DNA of 51,665 nt, taken from positions 1-51,665 of the forward strand of contig CACNQV010000001.1 of NCBI GenBank assembly GCA_902622665.1, read 5' to 3'. The translations under genes and the position numbers were made by a program. The DNA is from an uncultured Candidatus Actinomarina sp. (GTDB lineage: Bacteria > Actinomycetota > Acidimicrobiia > Actinomarinales > Actinomarinaceae). How positions within the stretch are numbered: the first letter of the stretch is position 1; the number at the start of each line of letters is the position of its first letter. The notes beneath the pieces are model-generated. The model ran no database searches. It was given only the letters and a program-made list of their open reading frames with translations, and was not told where the DNA came from. This document shows positions 42,754-49,496 of this stretch, piece after piece.

Positions 42754-43905
42754 TTGATAAAAAAAGCAATAAAAAAAGATGACTTAAATCATCTTCAAAC
42801 AAGAGATATTGTCAATATACTTGGTTTTTTTGATTCAATTAACGAAACAAAGTATTGCATAATAAAAGAAAACTTTGAATTTCCGCAATTAAAGCTTCAA
42901 TCCGATATTGACGTTATAGTTGAAAACTTTGAATTGTTTGAACAGCTTTTAAATGAATACTTTCACCAATTTAAAAATTATTCAATAAATAAGATCGAAA
43001 AAAGTGAATGGAAAACATTTTTTGATATATATATTGATAATGAATTTGTTATTAGATTAGATGTTTATTTTAAAAAACACCCAACTGGTAGTTTGATTTT
43101 AAAAAAAAATTTTTACGATGATCTTTTTTCTCAAAAAACTATTAAAAAAATTAAATTTAATAGCCTAGAGTTTAATATAAATACAGCAAGTTTAAGTTAT
43201 GACATATTAATTCGAATCATCGAACTATATTTGTATCCTTTTAAAACTCACCATAAAAAATATTTAAATCAAAACATAAAAAAAGTAAAAAAACTTGAAT
43301 TATTTATTCTGGAGTATATTGATGTAGATGTAAATAAAGTTTTACGTCGCAACTTAGTTTTTTTTCTTGTCAAAAAATATCTATACAAATTTAAAAACTT
43401 AGTAAAAAGGAAATTTTTGTTCAATAAATTTATTGAACAATTTTTTTTAAAATCATTAAATTTTAAATACGAAGAAAAGAAAGTTATTGATATTGGTTGG
43501 ACAAAAGTTAAAGTCTCGTCTTCAATAAAAGTTCCGATTGAAACTATAAATATTAATTTGCGAACTCATAATAAATTGGTGGTTAGTAATATCGAAAATT
43601 CTCCTCATTATCAGTTTATTCGTGGGTACTCAGCTGATAAAAATTTTCCAAGAGATAATTACAAAAATTACCTTTTAGACCAATCAAAAGAAAGCAGCTC
43701 TAAAAGCTTAGAATTAAAAATAGACTCTTTTATAAGGCTATATGATACTTATCAAAAAGGAGATGCGGTTTTTGAATTGATAGTTCAACGAAACAAGAGT
43801 TTGTATTTTAGAAAATCTCCTATTTTGCTTGATGGTGTTCATAGATTAGCTATCTTATTACTTGATGATGTAAAATTTGTAAAATGCTACATCAGTGACA
43901 ATTAA
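42754..43905 (+). CDS. Large protein with nucleotidyltransferase-like N-part and ParB-like C-part
   Basis: The 383-residue protein begins with TTG. Its N-terminal third has LKLQSDIDVIVENFELFEQL, an aspartate-rich D-x-D pattern like that of nucleotidyltransferase-fold proteins. The last residues hold RKSPILLDGVHRLAILLLDD, resembling the D-G-x-H-R motif of ParB/sulfiredoxin-fold domains. Its neighbour has a similar ending. The middle is Lys/Phe-rich. Function unknown; the locus suggests sugar or polysaccharide modification. Confidence 0.5.
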   Translation: MIKKAIKKDDLNHLQTRDIVNILGFFDSINETKYCIIKENFEFPQLKLQSDIDVIVENFELFEQLLNEYFHQFKNYSINKIEKSEWKTFFDIYIDNEFVIRLDVYFKKHPTGSLILKKNFYDDLFSQKTIKKIKFNSLEFNINTASLSYDILIRIIELYLYPFKTHHKKYLNQNIKKVKKLELFILEYIDVDVNKVLRRNLVFFLVKKYLYKFKNLVKRKFLFNKFIEQFFLKSLNFKYEEKKVIDIGWTKVKVSSSIKVPIETININLRTHNKLVVSNIENSPHYQFIRGYSADKNFPRDNYKNYLLDQSKESSSKSLELKIDSFIRLYDTYQKGDAVFELIVQRNKSLYFRKSPILLDGVHRLAILLLDDVKFVKCYISDN

Positions 43906-44978
43906 TGAATAATAAAAAATTAGATAAGTTAGATATTTTTCTAAATAAGGCAAGTTGGAGCCATAAAAAATATAAATTATATTTTAATTTGCGAGAAAAA
44001 TTTACTCTTGAATTAATAAATATATTTGAGAATAACGAAATTGATTATTATTTGTATTCAGAATTTAGCAGCAAAAACAAACATAAGTTTCATAAGAGAG
44101 AGTTTGATAAATTTTATATAAAAAAATTTAATAGCCTTAAGGGGTTACGAACGGATTTAATTAAAAAAGAATATGAAATATTTGATTTTCAAGACAATTT
44201 GCTATATTTAAAAAAACAAGATGTTATTTTTATAGTTGACCAATTTTCTAAATTAAGAACATTAACAATAAAAAAACAAGTAACCTTGGGAAGCAAAAAT
44301 ATTTATATCGTTTACGAACCATTAATTAACAATAAATTGTTATCAAAAATAAAAAATTTTGTAACTACCTTTTATAAATTTTATTTTAGAATCAGAATCT
44401 TAGGATTTAAAAATACTTTTTTTTATGATAATGACAAAGTATATAAACTTTCTTATTCAAAATTCTTAAAATTAAGATTTGAACCAGAAAACTCTGTTAA
44501 TTGGTTATTACGTTCGCGTCACTTAAATTTGATAACAAATAACAAGGAATTTATAAAAATAAAAGACATAGTTAGTCACCTAAAAATCAATAATAATTTA
44601 GAAAACAAGATGAATCATGTCGTTGAAGTAAACACTCAATACGAATTTGATGAGCCGGTTCATTTAAATAGAAGATTTTGGGAAAGTGGAAATAATTTTT
44701 TCATATACCCTATCTATTTCAGATATAGAAAAAATGTAATTCCATATAAAGAAAGTAATCAATACATTAAAGCGGATCCTGGTATCAATCTTTATTCATT
44801 TGAATACTTCGATAATCTTGAGAGTATGACTGACAAGGAAGTTGAAGATTTTTTGCTTAAAAACCCTATCGAAATTACTAAAGATTATATAACTAGTGGA
44901 AGGCACAGAGTTGCGGCAATGATTGGTAGATTAGTTATAGATCAGAAATATTTAACAATGTATTTTAAACTAAAGTAG
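43905..44978 (+). CDS. Paralogue-like protein with ParB-like C-terminal motif
   Basis: This 357-residue product starts on the last base of the preceding stop codon, so it is translationally coupled. The N-part has EIDYYLYSEFSSKNKHKFHKR. The C-part has ITKDYITSGRHRVAAMIGRLV, with the same G-x-H-R-x-A pattern as its partner. The two genes are probably one functional pair. Function unknown. Confidence 0.5.
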   Translation: MNNKKLDKLDIFLNKASWSHKKYKLYFNLREKFTLELINIFENNEIDYYLYSEFSSKNKHKFHKREFDKFYIKKFNSLKGLRTDLIKKEYEIFDFQDNLLYLKKQDVIFIVDQFSKLRTLTIKKQVTLGSKNIYIVYEPLINNKLLSKIKNFVTTFYKFYFRIRILGFKNTFFYDNDKVYKLSYSKFLKLRFEPENSVNWLLRSRHLNLITNNKEFIKIKDIVSHLKINNNLENKMNHVVEVNTQYEFDEPVHLNRRFWESGNNFFIYPIYFRYRKNVIPYKESNQYIKADPGINLYSFEYFDNLESMTDKEVEDFLLKNPIEITKDYITSGRHRVAAMIGRLVIDQKYLTMYFKLK

Positions 44979-44983
44979 TTTTT

Positions 44984-46009
44984 TTAAACTTTTATGAATT
45001 TTTTAATTTTTTGTGTATAAAACCTAGCTTTTTTTATATTTTTTTCAAAGAAACCAAACAAGATTGACTTAAATTTAAATTTTATTTCTATAAACCAGTC
45101 TTCTTTTATTTCGTAAGTATTACCAGGCCCTTCTTTTTTAAATTTATTAATTTCATCAACCCAATATTGAATTTCTAGTTTATTAAGATTCTCAAAATTT
45201 AATTCATTGGCCTTTGTTTTTAAAAAATCAATATTGATATCTTTAATTTCATCAAAAAATATAACTGGTAACCCTTCTAGGTTTTTATAAGTTGAGTGAT
45301 ACTTTGTAACAGGAATAGATCCGGAATAGAGAGTTTCCCAAAATCGATGTGTATCATAACCATTTCCCCATGGGCAAAATACAAATTTATATTTGTTTAA
45401 ATCATTTGCATACTCTTCAAGGGTTAGAGTGGGTTCTTTGACAATTGCCCAATCTAAATCTTCAAAATATTTTAAGGCAACTTCTCTTTCTTTATAATTT
45501 GTACTCTTTACAAGATTTATATATAACTTTTCTTCCTTTTTTTCTAAAATATTGAGCTTTTCGAAATGACTTGGCAGTAAATTGTTAGTCGTATAATTAT
45601 TTGCAATCCCTAACGGTATAGGAATTAAGTCTCTATTGTCATAGTCTGTATTTATTGCAAACCATTTTGATATTGAATGTGGTTTTGTTTTAAATAATTT
45701 TTGTTCAATCGGATAATCTGCTTGATGTGATAAAAGTATTATATTTTTTAAATCTTTCTCTTTCTTTAGGTATTGAAACAAAAGTTTAATAGAACCTGAA
45801 TGAACAAATACAACATCACCATCTTTTAATCTAAAATTAGTTTGTCTATATAAGGTAATATTTTCATTAGACTTTTTGGAAATTTTAACATTGTTTATAT
45901 GAAGGTCTTGAAATAATTTAGTTGGTAAAGCCTCTGAAAATACAACATCTGCATAACGCGCCAAATTGTTACTTGTTATATAGTTTTCAGCCTGAAGTTT
46001 TTCTGCCAT
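44984..46009 (-). CDS. Exostosin-like glycosyltransferase
   Basis: The 341-residue protein ends with a domain containing FVFCPWGNGYDTHRFWETLYSGSIPVTKYHSTY. This is the G-N-x-x-D-T-H-R-x-W-E-x-L pattern found in exostosin-related glycosyltransferases of polysaccharide loci. An upstream half has a mixed alpha/beta layout. Donor and acceptor not determined. Confidence 0.65.
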   Translation of the reverse strand: MAEKLQAENYITSNNLARYADVVFSEALPTKLFQDLHINNVKISKKSNENITLYRQTNFRLKDGDVVFVHSGSIKLLFQYLKKEKDLKNIILLSHQADYPIEQKLFKTKPHSISKWFAINTDYDNRDLIPIPLGIANNYTTNNLLPSHFEKLNILEKKEEKLYINLVKSTNYKEREVALKYFEDLDWAIVKEPTLTLEEYANDLNKYKFVFCPWGNGYDTHRFWETLYSGSIPVTKYHSTYKNLEGLPVIFFDEIKDINIDFLKTKANELNFENLNKLEIQYWVDEINKFKKEGPGNTYEIKEDWFIEIKFKFKSILFGFFEKNIKKARFYTQKIKKFIKV

Positions 46010-46010
46010 A

Positions 46011-46712
46011 TTAATTAAAATTTTTCCAAGGTATATTTCCTGAATTGTAAAGTTTATTCATGTTCAAATATTCTCTGTAAGTATCCATCGGTTCAAAAAA
46101 CCCGAAATGTTTAAATGCGTAAAGCTCTCCATCCTTAGATAATTCAGCAAGAGGTTTAGATTCTAGGGTTGATTCATAATTAAGATATTTAAGGAATTTT
46201 TTTTCAAAAATCATAAACCCAATGTTAACAAAACCATCTAATTTGGGTTTTTCTATAAAACTTTCAACTCTAGATTCTTTATTGAAATTTACTAAACCAA
46301 ATCTAGACACTGGATTTGTTACAGTCATTGTGCCAATACTGTTATTTTTTTTATGAAAATCGATCAATTTATTTATATTGACATTTGCTAGACCGTCTCC
46401 ATAAGTAACAAGAAATCTTTCTTCTAAAATATCTTCAATCTTTTTAATTCTTCCACCTGTGTTTGTATCTAACCCAGTTTCAACAACCCTAACATTTTTT
46501 TTATTTTTAAAGTGTTCATCAATTATATTTCCAAGGTAACCAGTTGGAATTACAAATTCAAAATTCCCAAAATATTCAAAAATCTCAATTAAATGATCAA
46601 TTACTGGCTTATCTCCAATACTTACCATTGGCTTTGGAAGGTCTGTTGTCATTTCACGCATTCGCGTTCCTTTACCGCCAGCTAAAATAACAACTTGTTT
46701 TAAAAAAGGCAT
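46011..46712 (-). CDS. rfbF: Glucose-1-phosphate cytidylyltransferase-like
   Basis: This 233-residue enzyme starts QVVILAGGKGTRMREMTTDLPKPMV (nucleotide-binding signature). It carries GLDTNTGGRIKKIEDIL, FLVTYGDGLANVNINKLI and FIEKPKLDGFVNIGF. The ELYAFKHFGFFEPMDTYRE end is diagnostic of RfbF. RfbF makes CDP-glucose, the first step of CDP-deoxysugar (abequose, paratose, tyvelose, ascarylose) synthesis. It is divergent from the epimerase gene (32-bp spacer). Confidence 0.85.
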   Translation of the reverse strand: MPFLKQVVILAGGKGTRMREMTTDLPKPMVSIGDKPVIDHLIEIFEYFGNFEFVIPTGYLGNIIDEHFKNKKNVRVVETGLDTNTGGRIKKIEDILEERFLVTYGDGLANVNINKLIDFHKKNNSIGTMTVTNPVSRFGLVNFNKESRVESFIEKPKLDGFVNIGFMIFEKKFLKYLNYESTLESKPLAELSKDGELYAFKHFGFFEPMDTYREYLNMNKLYNSGNIPWKNFN

Positions 46713-46744
46713 TAATATTATTTTATCGAATACTTATTATTGAA

Positions 46745-47572
46745 ATGTTAAATAATGATCTAATTATTTCAGGGTCTTCTGGATTTATAGGAACTAATTT
46801 ATTAAATTATCTTCAAAATCAAAATATATACAGAGTCAAAAAAGATAAAAGTAATGAAGAAATTTATTTTTTAGATTCTTTAAATAACAAAATAAATAAA
46901 TTAGAAAGCAGTAACAACTTTACATTTATACACTTGGCTACTTTTTTTACAAAAGATATTTCATTAGATAAATTTGTTTATGAATCAAATTATCGATACG
47001 GTAAAAGAATATTAAATAAGTTAGAAAATGTAAATTTAGAAAAAATTATTTATACCAATTCTATGTATTGCTATTATCCAGACAGCAAAACAAGAGAATT
47101 ACAGTACACAAAAAGTAAACTTGAATTTTCAGGTTATTTAAATAAATATTGTGTTGATAAGAAAATTTCATATGAAGAAATCTTTCTCGACAACACATAC
47201 GGACCAAATGACTCTAGAGACAAAATATTACCAAATATAGCAAAGAGTATTATAAATTTCCAAGAAAATCCTATACTGAATCCAAACAATTTAGTAAATC
47301 TAATCCATGTCAATGATGTGGTTTCCCAACTCATAGATGCTGCAAATAGGAGTGGTAGTTATAAGTATGCAATGTTAAATAAAAAATCCATCTTACTTAT
47401 ATCTATTTACGAATATCTAAATGAATATTTTACAAAAGGAATAGCAAATAAACATTTGCTTAAATATTCTAAAAACAATTATTTAGAGTTTCCATTTGAA
47501 AATATTTTTGAAACAAAAGACAAAGTTAAAGACGCCGAAGGATTGCTAGAATTAATTAATAATGTTAATTGA
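46745..47572 (+). CDS. NAD-dependent epimerase/reductase (CDP-deoxysugar type)
   Basis: The 275-residue SDR enzyme starts LIISGSSGFIGTNLL (G-x-x-G-x-x-G). It has FIHLATFFTKDI, YTNSMYCYYP, QYTKSKLEF (Y-x-x-x-K) and DNTYGPNDSRDKILPNI. It resembles reductases/epimerases such as RfbJ that act on CDP-4-keto-deoxy sugars. It overlaps the RmlC-like gene by 11 bp. Confidence 0.7.
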   Translation: MLNNDLIISGSSGFIGTNLLNYLQNQNIYRVKKDKSNEEIYFLDSLNNKINKLESSNNFTFIHLATFFTKDISLDKFVYESNYRYGKRILNKLENVNLEKIIYTNSMYCYYPDSKTRELQYTKSKLEFSGYLNKYCVDKKISYEEIFLDNTYGPNDSRDKILPNIAKSIINFQENPILNPNNLVNLIHVNDVVSQLIDAANRSGSYKYAMLNKKSILLISIYEYLNEYFTKGIANKHLLKYSKNNYLEFPFENIFETKDKVKDAEGLLELINNVN

Positions 47573-48098
47573 AAATTTTTCTACTCAATTTAGTGAAGTG
47601 AAGATTGCATCTGGAGTATTTTTTGAAGATGACAGAGGTTCTTTAAAAAAATCTATGCATACTAAAAAAATTAATGAACTTATGGGTCAAGTCAATGAAG
47701 TTTTATGTACTACATCTAAAAAAAATGTAATTAGAGGTTTACATTTTCAAGAACAACCTCATGAAATAAGTAAATTCGTAACTTGTGTTAAAGGAAAAAT
47801 ATTAGATGTATTTGTAGATCTAAGAAAAGATTCAAAAAATTTTGGAAAGTTTGGTTCTAAAATTTTAAATGAAAGTGATAAACTTGCTCTTTTTGTGCCT
47901 GAGGGGTTTGCTCACGGGTTTTCAACTTTATCTGATGAATCTATAGTAGTTTATTTGCAATCTGGTGATTTCAATTTAAATTATGATAGATCTATAAACC
48001 CTCTTAGCCTGGATGTTGATTGGCATGTAGAGAAACCCATAATTTCAGACAAAGACAAAAATGCAATCAATTTTGTGGATTACGCTAATTTAAATTAA
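47562..48098 (+). CDS. RmlC-like sugar 3,5-epimerase
   Basis: This 178-residue cupin protein of the dTDP-4-dehydrorhamnose 3,5-epimerase family has KNVIRGLHFQEQPHEISKFV (active-site His), ILDVFVDLRKDSKNFG and LFVPEGFAHGFSTLSDES. Paired with a CDP-sugar gene set, it may epimerise a CDP- or other NDP-4-keto-6-deoxysugar. It is coupled to the epimerase gene. Confidence 0.82.
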   Translation: MLIENFSTQFSEVKIASGVFFEDDRGSLKKSMHTKKINELMGQVNEVLCTTSKKNVIRGLHFQEQPHEISKFVTCVKGKILDVFVDLRKDSKNFGKFGSKILNESDKLALFVPEGFAHGFSTLSDESIVVYLQSGDFNLNYDRSINPLSLDVDWHVEKPIISDKDKNAINFVDYANLN

Positions 48099-48921
48099 TT
48101 ATTTCCATATCAAAGCCATTTTTATAAACTTTAATTTTTATTATTTTGTCACTATCTTGGTCGTATATGCCGTTTCCAATAAAAAGAATATTTTGTGAAT
48201 CTATATACTCACAAAATAAACTTTCTTCACCCCGTCCAAAATCTCCTGATATAAATATTGTTGGTTTTCCAGGAATCCTGTCCATCCAATCTAAATGATT
48301 TTCTGTTAATTCAACTTTTAAAAAATTGTAGCCATTTGGTCTAATTTCTTTTTTAACTATATTTTCCCAAAATATTTGGTGATTAAAAAAAATATCTATT
48401 TGACTACTGCTTTTATTCAATCGCTCATTTATTTTAAACTGATCATTTGGTGTTGGTTTCCAGTTGTCTGTTGTTGTATTTATTATGTAAAAATCAACTA
48501 AACCATAAGATAAATAATTTAAATCTTTTTTAAAAATTTTATAATATTCTTCAGCATTAACTATTTCGTGATTACCGGGAGCAATATAATATTCATTAAA
48601 ATATAAATTGAGTTGAGATAGTAAGAGCTCTAGGTTTTCTTTATTAGATTCTCTAATTACATCGCCAGTAAAAATAATATTTGGTTTGTAATCAAAATCT
48701 TTGAAGTGGTTGATTATCTTATTTGACAGTCCCAAGTTATTACCGTCATGATTGCCATAACCATGACCAACTACATAAAAACTTGTAATCGGTTCAGTTT
48801 TTTCAGTGTTGAACATTGATAGTGAATTTATACATTCACTTTGCGCTGAACTTAAGTTATCAGAATTACTACAGTATGAAAATACCAGTAAATAAATAAA
48901 AAAAACAATTTTTGTTTTCAT
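48085..48921 (-). CDS. Calcineurin-like metallophosphoesterase lipoprotein
   Basis: The 278-residue protein has a lipoprotein signal (IVFFIYLLVFSYC then SNSDN). Metal-binding motifs follow: VGHGYGNHDG, IIFTGDVIRE, YYIAPGNHEIV (G-N-H-E), DIFFNHQIFWEN and ISGDFGRGEES. It is an extracytoplasmic phosphoesterase. The first metal-site motif differs from the usual D-x-H, so it may bind metals in a variant way. It overlaps the VTC-like gene by 4 bp and belongs to a three-gene operon. Confidence 0.78.
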   Translation of the reverse strand: MKTKIVFFIYLLVFSYCSNSDNLSSAQSECINSLSMFNTEKTEPITSFYVVGHGYGNHDGNNLGLSNKIINHFKDFDYKPNIIFTGDVIRESNKENLELLLSQLNLYFNEYYIAPGNHEIVNAEEYYKIFKKDLNYLSYGLVDFYIINTTTDNWKPTPNDQFKINERLNKSSSQIDIFFNHQIFWENIVKKEIRPNGYNFLKVELTENHLDWMDRIPGKPTIFISGDFGRGEESLFCEYIDSQNILFIGNGIYDQDSDKIIKIKVYKNGFDMEIINLN

Positions 48922-49496
48922 ATATTATAAATCTCACCAACAGCAGTTCTAAATTTTGAAAATCCTTGAGGGTTTTTGAAAAAGTTTTTTTCTATATCTA
49001 GGCTTTCACCATCGTCCAGTAGTTTAAACTCCAAAATATTAAAGTTTAATACCTTTGACTTTTGAACTTTTGTTCTAAATTTATGAGATGAAAATTTTAT
49101 GTTTTTATCAACTGTCACCCTAGTGTTCTTTAAGCTTAAATAACTTCTGTAATATTCTGTAAAAACAGTTGGGTAGAGTAATTTATTTTCATAAGTAGTA
49201 TATTGAATTTCATTAAGATTATTATATTTTGTTTCCGCAGTGATTTTTAATTTTTTTTCTTTGTTAATTTTTATTTCTTTATAAATACTCTGAGTGTTAT
49301 ATTTTCTAAACCGAAAAGTAAATTTATTCGAATCATTAAAAAGGTTGTTTGAATACACATTAAAACCTAGTGTATCAAAATATAGATTTGAAATTTTTCT
49401 ACTTGCATAAATAGAATTTAAATTTTGATAGTTTTGCTTGAAAAACTCATTTAATTCTTCATTAGACATAATAAATTTGTATTCTTTTCTATTCAT
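48918..49496 (-). CDS. VTC-domain (polyphosphate-polymerase-like) protein
   Basis: This 192-residue protein starts RKEYKFIMSNEELNEFF. It has ASRKISNLYFDTLGFNVYSNNL (Y-F-D-T), KFTFRFRKYNTQSIYKEIKINKEKK (R-x-R-K-Y and E-I-K) and an RVTVDKNIKF strand with ILEFKLLDD. This is the VTC/CYTH tunnel architecture. Such proteins act on polyphosphate or other triphosphates. The neighbouring CotH-like gene is a common partner. It overlaps that gene by 8 bp. Confidence 0.75.
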   Translation of the reverse strand: MNRKEYKFIMSNEELNEFFKQNYQNLNSIYASRKISNLYFDTLGFNVYSNNLFNDSNKFTFRFRKYNTQSIYKEIKINKEKKLKITAETKYNNLNEIQYTTYENKLLYPTVFTEYYRSYLSLKNTRVTVDKNIKFSSHKFRTKVQKSKVLNFNILEFKLLDDGESLDIEKNFFKNPQGFSKFRTAVGEIYNI

